A program made the position numbers and the translations under genes. The notes under the pieces were generated by a model. The model was given only the letters and a program-made list of their open reading frames with translations, was not told the DNA's origin and did no database searches. Positions 6,067-13,292 of a stretch of 13,543 nucleotides of DNA are shown here, one piece after another. Numbering within the stretch: position 1 is the first letter of the stretch; the number at the start of each line of letters is the position of its first letter. The DNA is from an uncultured beta proteobacterium (GTDB lineage: Bacteria > Pseudomonadota > Gammaproteobacteria > Burkholderiales > Burkholderiaceae), in the NCBI GenBank assembly GCA_903930665.1, contig CAIYZI010000136.1:1-13543 (forward strand), read 5' to 3'.

Positions 6067-7710
6067 ATGGCACAAGCTGAAGTCATCCGAGAGTTTCTAG
6101 TCCAGTTGGGCTTTAAAACCGATGAGAAAAGTTTAAAAACCTTTACCAATAACATTCAAAGCGCTACGAAAGGAGTTATTGGCCTAGTGGCGGCTATCGA
6201 GGGAGCAGCTTTAACGGTTGGCGCCGGAGTGGCTTCGTTTGCGGCCAATTTGGAAGGCCTGTATTTCGCCGCAAAGAAAACACACTCTAGCGCAGAGAAT
6301 TTGAAGGCCTTTGAAAGCACTATGCAAGATTTTGGGGTATCGAGTGGTGAGGCGCTTCAATCGGTCCAGGCGCTTGCAGGATTTATGAGAAATAACCCAG
6401 GGGGAGAGAGTTTTATTAAATCCCTTGGGGCTGAAACCAGAAAAGCGAATGGTGAGCTTCGTAGCGAAGTGGAAATTATGGCCGACCTTGGAAAGTCATT
6501 CTCAAAGCAACCCTATTACCTGGCAAACCAACGGGCAAAGATGATGGGTATTAGTGAGGATACTTTGCGCGGCATGATGAATGGAGGCTTTGCCGATAAA
6601 TTGAATTCTAAAAATAAACTATGGGCAAACAGTGGGATGCAAGATGCCGCAAATGATGCTCATAAATTTGAAAATTCATTAAGGGAAGTGGTTAGTCAGC
6701 TCGAAATAATAGGGGTCAAAGCAAGCAAAAAAATATTAGGGGCGTTCGGCATGGATGTCGAAAAATTTGGAGAATGGGTGAAGGCTCATGGTGATGAGAT
6801 TGCCGCCAAAATATCGGAAGTGGTTGAAATACTTCTCACTCTTGCAAAAATGGTTTTTCCAGCCTTAGAGTGGCTTGCAAAGCAACTTATTCAGCTCGAT
6901 AAGGATACCCATGGATGGAGTACAAAAATAATCGCATTGGTGGCGGTAATTAATCTATTGGGTGGGTTTGCTCTTATAAACGGAATCATGGGGCTAGTGG
7001 GTGCGTTTGCTGCCTTGGCTGGTGCTATCGGAAGTGTTGAGACTGCTGCCGGCGGCGGCATGCTCGGAACCCTGTTGAAGTCAGCCCCTTGGCTTGCTGG
7101 AATTGCCGCTTTATTTCACTCGGAAGATTTAAATAGCGGGGAGGATGAGCAGATTAAAAAAATCAAAGCCCAGCAAGATAAATATCTTCCCAAGGGCGCG
7201 GCGAATGCGAGTGGTGGCGACCCAATGAGCTACTTTATGAGTCAGGGCTGGACAAAAGAACAAGCGGCTGGATTGGTGGCCAATATCAAAAATGAAAGTT
7301 CATTTAATCCCAATGCTGAAAACCAAGGGCATTATGGATTGGCTCAATGGGACCTAAACAGACAGGCTAACTTTCTCAGGTGGGCAGGCCATGACATTCA
7401 TGGCTCTAGTGCTGCGGAGCAGCTGGAGTTTATGAACTATGAGCTCACCAAAGGAAGCGAACAAAAAGCTGGGGCATTACTTAGGGCAGCGAATAATTCG
7501 GTTACGGCATCGAATGTGATATTCAGTCAATATGAGCGTGCAGGTGACTTCTCTGGATCCCGTCGCGCAGCAGATGCCTTCCAAATTGCACAAACAACAA
7601 CCATCAATGTAAATGGTGGGGATGCAGCGGCGACCGGCAAGGCAGTAGCTAAAGAGCAGACTAGGGTCAATCAAGACTTGATTAGAAACTTGAAGCCCGC
7701 CGTTAGTTAA
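6067..7710 (+). CDS. Phage tail tape-measure protein with tail-lysozyme domain
   Basis: This 547-residue protein sets tail length and helps DNA pass the envelope in tailed phages. The N terminus (VIREFLVQLGFKTDEKSLKTF) and region 75-170 (ENLKAFESTMQDFGVSS, GFMRNNPGG, MADLGKSFSKQPYYLANQRA) follow the tape-measure pattern of Mu/P2-like and related phages. Hydrophobic stretches lie at about 36-60 and 286-350. Residues about 385-505 form a phage tail lysozyme domain (PF18013-like): GWTKEQAAGLVANIKNESSFNPNAE, with Glu410 as the likely catalytic acid, then GHYGLAQWDLNRQ. The end, TTTINVNGGDAAATGKAV and RVNQDLIRNLKPAVS, is typical. The protein is shorter than many myophage tape measures, consistent with a short tail. 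A strong GAGGGAGGGA ribosome site precedes it. No truncation is visible. Confidence 0.85.
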   Translation: MAQAEVIREFLVQLGFKTDEKSLKTFTNNIQSATKGVIGLVAAIEGAALTVGAGVASFAANLEGLYFAAKKTHSSAENLKAFESTMQDFGVSSGEALQSVQALAGFMRNNPGGESFIKSLGAETRKANGELRSEVEIMADLGKSFSKQPYYLANQRAKMMGISEDTLRGMMNGGFADKLNSKNKLWANSGMQDAANDAHKFENSLREVVSQLEIIGVKASKKILGAFGMDVEKFGEWVKAHGDEIAAKISEVVEILLTLAKMVFPALEWLAKQLIQLDKDTHGWSTKIIALVAVINLLGGFALINGIMGLVGAFAALAGAIGSVETAAGGGMLGTLLKSAPWLAGIAALFHSEDLNSGEDEQIKKIKAQQDKYLPKGAANASGGDPMSYFMSQGWTKEQAAGLVANIKNESSFNPNAENQGHYGLAQWDLNRQANFLRWAGHDIHGSSAAEQLEFMNYELTKGSEQKAGALLRAANNSVTASNVIFSQYERAGDFSGSRRAADAFQIAQTTTINVNGGDAAATGKAVAKEQTRVNQDLIRNLKPAVS

Positions 7711-7740
7711 TGAGTGATAGCAAAAATCAAATAATTTGAA

Positions 7741-7756
7741 TGATTGAAAACAATCA
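7741..7756. repeat. Small perfect hairpin after the tape-measure gene
   Basis: TGATTG and CAATCA pair perfectly around AAAA in the gap between the tape-measure stop and the next start. It lacks a T-run on the plus strand and has a short stem, so I read it as at most a weak mRNA structure. Confidence 0.3.
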
Positions 7757-7781
7757 AAATAAATCAAATAGGACCAATATC

Positions 7782-8228
7782 ATGACCAAGCAATTTATCA
7801 AAATCCCAGACATCGCCTACTCAATCGAAGGCGACCTTATCGAGCTAGAACAATCAACGGGGTGCGGAGAGTTCACCATAGTTGAGCTTCATAAAATCCA
7901 CTTGCAATTACTTGCAGAACAGATGGGCCTCTACAAGCCTGTTCACAAAGCCCACATGAGTAAAGTCGTAGAGGAGGAGCTGACCGAACTCTTTTGGGAA
8001 TTGGAAGACCATTGGCAAGCCCTTGGCAGGGATAAGCATGCAGACCTTGACCGCTTGATAGAAGCAAGGCAACTTTACAACAAGCTTTATTCAATTTGCC
8101 GCTTGATTGGATTGGACCCGGCCTTATTGAGCAATCTCGACAGCGATGGCGATAAGCCCCAGGCAACTATGACCAGCCCAACTAAGACCGCGCCCATCGC
8201 TAAACCAGCAGAGGAATTGCTAATTTGA
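7782..8228 (+). CDS. Hypothetical protein next to tail genes, 148 aa
   Basis: I do not recognise a named family. ATG 7782 is preferred over the in-frame ATG 7740 because AGGA (7770-7773) lies 8 bases upstream and the extra residues are asparagine-rich leader. The N-terminal ~30 residues (IPDIAYSIEGDLIELEQSTGCGEFTIVELHKIHLQLLAEQMGL) look like a short beta unit followed by a helix. Residues about 58-115 are helical and acidic (VVEEELTELFWELEDHWQALGRDKHADLDRLIEARQLYNKLYSIC), and a proline/threonine-rich tail follows. No membrane or secretion signal is seen. It lies 71 bp after the tape-measure gene, but baseplate-type similarity is not visible. Confidence 0.7.
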   Translation: MTKQFIKIPDIAYSIEGDLIELEQSTGCGEFTIVELHKIHLQLLAEQMGLYKPVHKAHMSKVVEEELTELFWELEDHWQALGRDKHADLDRLIEARQLYNKLYSICRLIGLDPALLSNLDSDGDKPQATMTSPTKTAPIAKPAEELLI

Positions 8229-8243
8229 TTGAAGCATGGAGAA

Positions 8244-8492
8244 ATGCTCCAAAAAGAAAATAAAAGTGAACTTATGGAGGTGGATTTTCGTGGCCTACCA
8301 CTCTCAGAGCTGAGGGCTTGGGGGGGGTTACTGCGCAAAGGTTATCAAGGCAAAACCCACTGGAGCCTAGAGGGCCCCAAAACTCCAAAGATGCTCAGTG
8401 TTTTAAGTGAGCAAGTTAGGGGGTTGCCTGATTTTAGATGGCCTCCACATTTGCCTAGAGTGCTCAAACTTAATTCACTTGAATGGATGTAA
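8244..8492 (+). CDS. Small hypothetical protein, about 82 aa
   Basis: The reading frame is open from the stop of the previous gene. The start is uncertain: TTG 8229 directly follows that stop, ATG 8244 has GGAG only two bases upstream, and ATG 8274 has a weak site. The protein has a plausible, tryptophan- and leucine-rich composition (GLPLSELRAWGGLLRKGYQGKTHWSLEGPKTPKM, PDFRWPPHLPRVL) but no family I can name. A run of eight G (8320-8327) lies early in the gene and could shift the frame if its length varies. It is the last gene of the rightward block before a convergent gene. Confidence 0.5.
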   Translation: MLQKENKSELMEVDFRGLPLSELRAWGGLLRKGYQGKTHWSLEGPKTPKMLSVLSEQVRGLPDFRWPPHLPRVLKLNSLEWM

Positions 8493-8507
8493 GCAGGCCA
8501 AGTGGGG

Positions 8508-8523
8508 GAGCATTGTGATGCTC
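8508..8523. repeat. Hairpin between convergent genes
   Basis: GAGCAT (8508-8513) and ATGCTC (8518-8523) pair perfectly around TGTG. A smaller hairpin, AGGC/GCCT, follows at about 8525-8536. No T-run follows on either strand, so it is at best a non-canonical terminator for the two converging transcripts. The rest of the gap to 8610 shows nothing. Confidence 0.3.
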
Positions 8524-8610
8524 GAGGCTAACGCCTTAAGCATTGGACACAGGTGCTAACGGTTTACGGCGAATACAACATTGAATTAGGCGCTTGGAAA
8601 CATCTTCGGT

Positions 8611-9063
8611 TTAATAGTCGCCTGCTTTGCGTTTTTGGAGTAGCTCATTAAAATTTTTGTCTAATGTTTTTTTAAGGAAAGTCGCACTGTCATAATTAGT
8701 TTCTGTAATGCTGATAGTGCCGTCAGTGTTTAAGCTTCCTCGGGGAAATGATTTCCATAATGGTTGTTTGCTTAACTCCCCATTGGCGTAAATAATGACG
8801 AAGCCATTATCAAGAGTTGGATACCAACAGCCACGCCGAATGCTATTGCTGGCTGGGAGTTGTACAAAATAAAAGACATTTCTTTTGTCTGCTATTGGCA
8901 GGTGACATGGCTTGCTAGTAAAAAGCACATAAATTTGATCTTCTGGTAAGACTTGATTGCCCGTGACATAAGGCTTGTTTTGATTTAGAAATACACGAAC
9001 AGGTTCACCTGCGTATAGCGACTGGCTTGTTAATAGTAAAAATAAGCAACAAATAGCTTTCAT
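8611..9063 (-). CDS. Secreted (periplasmic) hypothetical protein
   Basis: This is the only strong minus-strand gene inside the element. From ATG 9063 it encodes 150 residues with a clear Sec signal peptide (MKAICCLFLLLTSQSLYA, cut before GEP). The mature part of about 132 residues contains two cysteines (Cys53, Cys79) that could form a disulphide. An upstream TTG start near 9138 would bury the signal peptide, so it is rejected; GGTGGAG lies about 11 bases before 9063. Strands such as QIYVLFTS, NVFYFVQLP and NGFVIIYANGEL suggest a beta-rich fold with a helical end (FLKKTLDKNFNELLQKRK). Family unknown. Its orientation and promoter region are separate from the other genes, so it looks like independently acquired cargo. 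Confidence 0.75.
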   Translation of the reverse strand: MKAICCLFLLLTSQSLYAGEPVRVFLNQNKPYVTGNQVLPEDQIYVLFTSKPCHLPIADKRNVFYFVQLPASNSIRRGCWYPTLDNGFVIIYANGELSKQPLWKSFPRGSLNTDGTISITETNYDSATFLKKTLDKNFNELLQKRKAGDY

Positions 9064-9197
9064 GTAAGACCATTCTCCACCAAAAATGGTAGAAGTCCAG
9101 ATGGGGAATGTGTTTTTTTTGTTGTCTTGTTGCAACAAAATTGTATTAATAAACTACATTAAATATATTAAATAATGCAATATAACTATATTGCAGA

Positions 9198-9305
9198 ATG
9201 ACAAAGCTATATTTCATATGGCTTGGCGGGTTGCTAATGTTTGCGGGTAATGTACGTTATGTAAAACAAGAATGTAGTATTGCTGCTTATTTAATATATA
9301 AATGA
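9198..9305 (+). CDS. Possible 35-aa hydrophobic small protein
   Basis: A short frame inside the control region would encode MTKLYFIWLGGLLMFAGN followed by a mildly charged end, about 35 residues with one potential membrane segment near residues 4-17. The ribosome site is weak and AT-rich DNA easily yields such frames, so it is listed only as a candidate small membrane peptide. Confidence 0.2.
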   Translation: MTKLYFIWLGGLLMFAGNVRYVKQECSIAAYLIYK

Positions 9306-9327
9306 GTAGTAATATGGTATTTATCTA

Positions 9328-9344
9328 TACTGGCGTAGCCAGTA
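9328..9344. promoter_or_regulatory. Candidate operator of the small HTH gene
   Basis: TACTGGC and GCCAGTA form a perfect 7-bp inverted repeat around GTA. It overlaps the -10 box TATACT and the predicted start, 17 bases before ATG 9361. That is the classic place for an autorepressor site, with the HTH protein encoded directly downstream the likely ligand (inferred). Confidence 0.45.
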
Positions 9345-9360
9345 CGACAAAGGATAGGCA

Positions 9361-9585
9361 ATGGATTACGACAAGTTCACCGCTCAGCTAAAAGAGCTGG
9401 GCATCAAAAAGACTGAATTCATGCGCTACATGGAGATGAATACCGGGACCATTAGCACTTGGAGCAAGGCGGGCAAAGTGCCGCGCTGGGTAGAAGCTCA
9501 TCTTGATTTGATGCTCAAGGCCAAGGCTATGCTTCCAGACCTCTCTCAGTACAAAGCGAAAGCGGGAAGCGATGAGCAAGGCTAA
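9361..9585 (+). CDS. Small HTH DNA-binding protein
   Basis: This 74-residue protein has a compact helix-turn-helix of the phage-repressor style: FTAQLKELGIKKTEFMRYMEMNTGTISTWSKAGKVPRWVEAHLDLML (about residues 6-52). ITkkEFA..LG...vt.W...G.VP.WV is the common pattern for small Xre/Cro-like regulators. AAAGGATAGG precedes the ATG. It overlaps the next gene by 14 bp, and a perfect palindrome sits on its promoter. It probably regulates its own operon and perhaps other element genes. Confidence 0.75.
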   Translation: MDYDKFTAQLKELGIKKTEFMRYMEMNTGTISTWSKAGKVPRWVEAHLDLMLKAKAMLPDLSQYKAKAGSDEQG

Positions 9586-9826
9586 ACGCACAAGCACCAA
9601 GGCTGAAAGCCAGGAACTATCAACGCTTAGGCAAATACCCACCCCTCGCCTAAATCTGCATGAACTCGATGCCATCAGGCGCGAAATGACTAGGGTTTAC
9701 AGAGATATGAGGTGCGGCAAGCTGCATTCGCAAGATGGGACGCGATTAGTTTATGTATTGGGCGAGCTTCGCAAAATGTTTGAAGTATGTGAGCTTGAGA
9801 AACGCATCGAAGCATTGGAGGGTTAA
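9572..9826 (+). CDS. Small helical protein of prophage/island type
   Basis: This 84-residue product starts inside the preceding gene (14-bp overlap). LNLHELDAIRREMTRVYRDMRCGKLHSQDGTRLVYVLGELRKMFEVCELEKRIEALEG (about residues 27-84) follows a pattern I have seen in small proteins of proteobacterial prophages and islands: two helices joined by 'QDGTRLVYVL', then a coiled-coil-like end. Its function is unknown to me. The final LEKRIEALEG heptads could pair with the similar start of the next protein (LENRLKSLESK), which begins on its stop codon. Confidence 0.7.
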   Translation: MSKAKRTSTKAESQELSTLRQIPTPRLNLHELDAIRREMTRVYRDMRCGKLHSQDGTRLVYVLGELRKMFEVCELEKRIEALEG

Positions 9827-10101
9827 TGGCAAATTTAGAAAACCGACTAAAAAGCTTGGAGTCCAAGAAATTTATAGGTGGGCGTACTCAATCTAATGAG
9901 GCCATATTCAAGGCCGAGTATCAAGTTAATGGTGCCTGGATAGATGGGTGGGACTTTGATGCTATCGCCGGGGAATCATTTGACGAGCGGTTTACCGCTA
10001 TTCTTAGTATTTCGCTAGGTAAGCTGGGTATCGCCAAAAAAACACGGCATCGTGTAAGGCATCTACTTGCATGGCTTAATGAGCTGCATGAGGCTATCTA
10101 A
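9826..10101 (+). CDS. Hypothetical protein, 91 aa, coupled to the preceding gene
   Basis: The ATG shares its A with the previous TAA stop (TAATG), so translation is coupled. The N terminus, MANLENRLKSLESK, is a short coiled-coil heptad resembling the end of the upstream protein, which suggests the two may interact. The middle (AEYQVNGAWIDGWDFDAIAGESFDERFTAILS) is mixed and the end is helical and basic (KKTRHRVRHLLAWLNELHEAI). I recognise no family. It closes the three-gene unit 9361-10101. Confidence 0.65.
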   Translation: MANLENRLKSLESKKFIGGRTQSNEAIFKAEYQVNGAWIDGWDFDAIAGESFDERFTAILSISLGKLGIAKKTRHRVRHLLAWLNELHEAI

Positions 10102-10138
10102 GTGTATGTTTAATGGTGGGCAACTGTGAGGTATCTAA

Positions 10139-10780
10139 ATGAGCTTTTTAAAGCGATTATTTGGTTTTGGCGATAAGAAGCCCGCGGATATTGTTCTGAG
10201 GGCTTCAAGCCCTGTAGTCCCCAGAAGAAATCCTCTGGAAATCGAATCGACCCCCGAGATGATTGAGGAGGATTTGCGCTTCAAAGCTCGGCAAATGGAA
10301 TTGCTCGAGGTGCGCATAAGGGATTCTGGGCTTTATAGGATTGAAAAAGTTCCCGAGCTCATGGGTAAGCTAAGCGGAAAAGTCCCGTTTGCAAGAAATA
10401 GTAATGGCGGGGTATTTGGCGGCGATACTTTTCTTTCTCTCGCCGAGAAAAAGGCTCTAGGTCTGAATACAAGGGCAAAGTATTCCCATGAATTTATTGC
10501 CTGCTGTGAGCCTTCAATGTTTTCTGCCCATGACCCAAAGCAATTTCTTGAGGGGCTACGAATAGATGTATTTCATGAGGCTAGTCGAGAAAAGGACATA
10601 GCAAAATACAAAAGCATGGGGTTTATAAAAAGGGTAAAAATCAATACCGTTTCCCCTTGTGCCAAGGTCAAGCGACTTAAGAAGGTTTATGTCCTTAACG
10701 AGGCGCCTCATCTTCCTTTACCTGGATGCGATGCGGGGCATTGCATGTGCTTTTATAGCGCAGTCATTGAGGATTCTTGA
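10139..10780 (+). CDS. Cysteine-cluster hypothetical protein, 213 aa
   Basis: This is a soluble protein with a basic N-terminal helix (MSFLKRLFGFGDKK) and no true signal peptide. The centre contains LEVRIRDSGLYRIEKVPELMGKL and a glycine-rich turn. The C-terminal segment has Cys174 and then PLPGCDAGHCMCFY with Cys197, His201, Cys202 and Cys204, a cluster able to bind zinc. The 'LPLPgC....C.C.Y' ending is a recurrent pattern in small uncharacterised bacterial proteins, and I cannot name a function. GAGGTA lies upstream of the ATG. It is followed by a 56-bp gap and then the membrane-protein gene. Confidence 0.7.
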   Translation: MSFLKRLFGFGDKKPADIVLRASSPVVPRRNPLEIESTPEMIEEDLRFKARQMELLEVRIRDSGLYRIEKVPELMGKLSGKVPFARNSNGGVFGGDTFLSLAEKKALGLNTRAKYSHEFIACCEPSMFSAHDPKQFLEGLRIDVFHEASREKDIAKYKSMGFIKRVKINTVSPCAKVKRLKKVYVLNEAPHLPLPGCDAGHCMCFYSAVIEDS

Positions 10781-10836
10781 CGAGATATGCTTTAAAAAAA
10801 TTGAATATATCCGCAGATTAAATGAAGGGGTTTGGT

Positions 10837-11967
10837 ATGAAATATTCCGAGTTGCAAACAGCGGGTAAAGATGAGTTATTAGCCTTTATTGATAATGCCG
10901 ATAGAACTGGCTACCATCCTGTTCCTAAAGATGCTGTTCAAGAGTTAAATAACCGCTCAAATCAGGATTTGGCTGATAAAACGCTCAAGACAGGCAAGAT
11001 TGCGCTGAAGGTGGCGATATGGGCTGCCATTATTTCCTTAATATCGTGTGCGGCAACCGTTCTTCAACTGGGTGGCGTTACCTTTTCAAATATTTCGTTT
11101 GCGCAAGCAATCTCAGTACACGATAAAAAAGTAGATGGGCCAAAGAATGTTGAAAGGAATCAAATTTTCCAATCATCAAAATTAATAGCCTTAACCAGTA
11201 AGGGCGCTATTAGTGGAGCCACCGTCTCTGAATCCTATAAAAAAAAGGATGAGGCAGAAGGGTCCGAGTATTTCACCTTCTTTGGAATTAAATTCAGAAT
11301 TACCGATGCCTTTATGGTGATTTTTAATGCGCTATTGGTTATTTTTACTTTTTTCTTGTGGCGCTCTACTGAGAAGCTATGGATTGAGTCCAAGAATGCT
11401 AGCCTGGCATCAAAGAAGTCAGTTGAGATTGCAAAAATGAATCTTGTTGAAAGTAGAAGGGCTTTTGTTTTTGCAAAAAATATTTTTTCATTTTATGAAT
11501 TGGATGTTTTAACTGGTCTTTATAGCTGGAGATTCCGACCAATTTGGGAAAACTCTGGAGAGACGCCAACTAAGAATTTACGAATGCATACCACCGTGGT
11601 GCTTCGTAACTCAATATTGCCAGATGACTTTAATTTTGATGACCCCAATGCTGATTTTGGAGTAGTTTTAATTCCTCCTAAAACAACCCTCCACGGGGGC
11701 CTTGGTCCGAAATTTAATATTCCCGCCATTTCCCCTCAAGATATTCTTGATATAGAAGCCGGCGTTAAATTTTTATATATATGGGGATGGGTAAAATATA
11801 GTGATGTGTTCGATGGGTACGTCATGCATACGACTAGATTTTGTTGGCAAATTACTCCTGTGGGTGACCCGATGAACTTCAAGCCGGATGTAATTCCTGC
11901 AAGCGTGACATTCTCTACTCTTCATCATCGGTATGGGAACGAGGCTTTTGATGAAAGTATTAACTAA
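10837..11967 (+). CDS. Two-TM membrane protein with C-terminal beta domain
   Basis: ATG 10837 has AAGGGG six bases upstream and is preferred over ATG 10822, giving 376 residues. A short helical N-terminal part (ELQTAGKDELLAFIDNADRTGYHPVPKDAVQELNNRSNQ) precedes membrane segment 1 (about residues 58-78). A polar loop of about 80 residues and membrane segment 2 (about 157-175, TDAFMVIFNALLVIFTFFLW) follow. The C-terminal ~190 residues begin with a helix (ESRRAFVFAKN) and contain WRFRPIWENSGETPTKNLRMHTTVVLRN. That 'RRAfv...w.f.p.w.NsGeTPt.n' layout occurs in a widespread family of uncharacterised bacterial membrane-anchored proteins. The loop between the segments would be periplasmic if both ends are cytoplasmic. 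Role unknown; cargo. Confidence 0.75.
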   Translation: MKYSELQTAGKDELLAFIDNADRTGYHPVPKDAVQELNNRSNQDLADKTLKTGKIALKVAIWAAIISLISCAATVLQLGGVTFSNISFAQAISVHDKKVDGPKNVERNQIFQSSKLIALTSKGAISGATVSESYKKKDEAEGSEYFTFFGIKFRITDAFMVIFNALLVIFTFFLWRSTEKLWIESKNASLASKKSVEIAKMNLVESRRAFVFAKNIFSFYELDVLTGLYSWRFRPIWENSGETPTKNLRMHTTVVLRNSILPDDFNFDDPNADFGVVLIPPKTTLHGGLGPKFNIPAISPQDILDIEAGVKFLYIWGWVKYSDVFDGYVMHTTRFCWQITPVGDPMNFKPDVIPASVTFSTLHHRYGNEAFDESIN

Positions 11968-12158
11968 AAGAAGAGGCTAATATTCAAGCTTGCTGTGAGT
12001 GCTAGGTGCGTGCCAGCAACCGAGGAGTACTTCAAGTGCGCATTTTGTATGACTAGGTATTGGAAGGTTGCTGAGTAGGTATTAAAGCGCTCGCTGGGAG
12101 TGCATTGCCATCCCTATCTCGGATGATATTCTCTGGGGGTTTTTGCGTGCGGCCGTGA
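11968..12158. promoter_or_regulatory. Intergenic region and candidate fic promoter
   Basis: TTGCCA (12105-12110) and TATTCT (12127-12132) are 16 bases apart and would start transcription about 20 bases before the Fic start codon. Further upstream, AGTACTTCAAGT (12026-12037) repeats 12 bases of the direct repeat at 4083-4094 in front of the AlpA-like gene. No clear terminator is seen after the membrane-protein gene. Confidence 0.35.
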
Positions 12159-13289
12159 ATGACATACAATTTTCTAATGACTAGAGCCCCAGCAACCCCG
12201 CCTAATTTGCCCCTAAAGGATTTAGATTGGAAAAAATTACTTCCCTTGTTGAGTCGGGCAAATGCTGCCTTGGGTCGATATGATGGATTATTACGTTCGC
12301 TGCCTAATGGGGCGGTGCTTCTTTCGCCCCTCACAACGAATGAGGCGGTTCTTTCTTCGCGGATAGAGGGTACGCAAGCCACCCTTGAAGAGGTGCTGCA
12401 GCAGGACGGTGGTGTAGAGGCACCACTCGAAAGGCAGGCGGACCTGGCTGAGGTGCGAAATTATCGTACTGCGTTACTTTACGCCGAAAATGCCATGAAA
12501 GAGCGCCCCATTACCCTATCTCTTATTAAGGAGATACATCAAAATCTAATGCAGGATGTACGTGGCAAGGATAAGACGCCTGGTCAATTTCGCATTGACC
12601 AAAATTGGATTGGGCGCTCTGGTTGCTCAATGGAAGAGGCGCGCTTTATACCTCCCAGCCCATTGGTTCTTCAACAGGCTTTAGATGGTTGGGCAGGCTA
12701 TATTTCCAGCGTAGATGATGACCCGGTTCTGCAGATTGCCGTTGTGCATGCCCAATTTGAGATATTGCATCCATTTAAAGATGGGAATGGTCGAATTGGC
12801 CGTATGTTAATTCCACTTTTACTTTACCAACGAAGATTGCTGTCAAGGCCAATGTTCTATTTATCGGAATATTTGGAACTAAATCGAGATGAGTATTACG
12901 ACAGACTTTTATTTATTACCGAAAAAGGTGATTGGCAGGGTTGGGTAGAATTTTTTGTAAAAGGTGTAATTACTCAGGCTGATGCAAATTTAGAAAAAGC
13001 ACAAAAAATGCTTGGTTTATATAACGAGCTCAAGCCCCAATTTATCGAGGCAACGCACTCTCAATTTGCAGTGCCAGCCCTAGATGTATTTTTTAGAAGA
13101 CCAATAATTAACTCTACTGATTTCGCAACTAGGGCAGGAATATCTAATAGAGTGACATCTAATGGCATTCTGAAGACGTTAACGGATTTGAATTTAATTC
13201 AGATTTTCAGAAATGGAGCAGGGCGCACCCCTAACGTTTATATGTTGCGAGCCTTGCTTAACATTGCTGAAGGCAGGGATGTGTTTTAA
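12159..13289 (+). CDS. fic: Fic-domain protein (AMP transferase, class II) with C-terminal wHTH
   Basis: Fic enzymes transfer AMP, or another phosphate-containing group, from a nucleotide to a hydroxyl group of a target protein. The 376-residue product has the N-terminal Fic_N-like region with inhibitory motif SSRIEGT (Ser66...Glu70-Gly71), placing it in the class whose inhibitory helix precedes the Fic fold. The catalytic motif HPFKDGNGRIGR (residues 204-215) is complete, with catalytic His204, acidic Asp208 and both arginines. A conserved QFRIDQNWIG segment lies at 143-151, and a winged-helix DNA-binding domain occupies about 300-365 (STDFATRAGISNRVTSNGILKTLTDLNLI). Starts at 12159 and 12177 are both possible. 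It is the last gene before the right end and seems to have its own promoter. Target unknown; regulatory, toxin-like or defence use are all possible. Confidence 0.92.
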   Translation: MTYNFLMTRAPATPPNLPLKDLDWKKLLPLLSRANAALGRYDGLLRSLPNGAVLLSPLTTNEAVLSSRIEGTQATLEEVLQQDGGVEAPLERQADLAEVRNYRTALLYAENAMKERPITLSLIKEIHQNLMQDVRGKDKTPGQFRIDQNWIGRSGCSMEEARFIPPSPLVLQQALDGWAGYISSVDDDPVLQIAVVHAQFEILHPFKDGNGRIGRMLIPLLLYQRRLLSRPMFYLSEYLELNRDEYYDRLLFITEKGDWQGWVEFFVKGVITQADANLEKAQKMLGLYNELKPQFIEATHSQFAVPALDVFFRRPIINSTDFATRAGISNRVTSNGILKTLTDLNLIQIFRNGAGRTPNVYMLRALLNIAEGRDVF

Positions 13290-13292
13290 CCC

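Larger units (their letters stand above)
9064..9360. promoter_or_regulatory. AT-rich divergent control region
   Basis: This gap between the minus-strand secreted-protein gene and the plus-strand HTH gene is AT-rich and holds three perfect inverted repeats: TTGTTGCAACAA (9127-9138), GCAATATA/TATATTGC (9177-9194) and TACTGGC/GCCAGTA (9328-9344). TATACT (9326-9331) is a reasonable -10 box for the HTH gene, but no good -35 is visible at the right distance. TACAAT on the minus strand (9145-9140) is a possible -10 for the secreted protein, just upstream of the first palindrome. Both promoters appear open to repressor control. Confidence 0.45.

Noticed and set aside
5564..7710. A complete tailocin (phage-tail-like bacteriocin)
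   Set aside because: Tube, sheath, baseplate, fibre and lysis genes are all absent, so these two genes cannot build a particle alone.
7477..8338. Several minus-strand reading frames of 80-100 codons
   Set aside because: They are antisense shadows of the tape-measure and following genes, rich in cysteine, arginine and serine with no ribosome sites.
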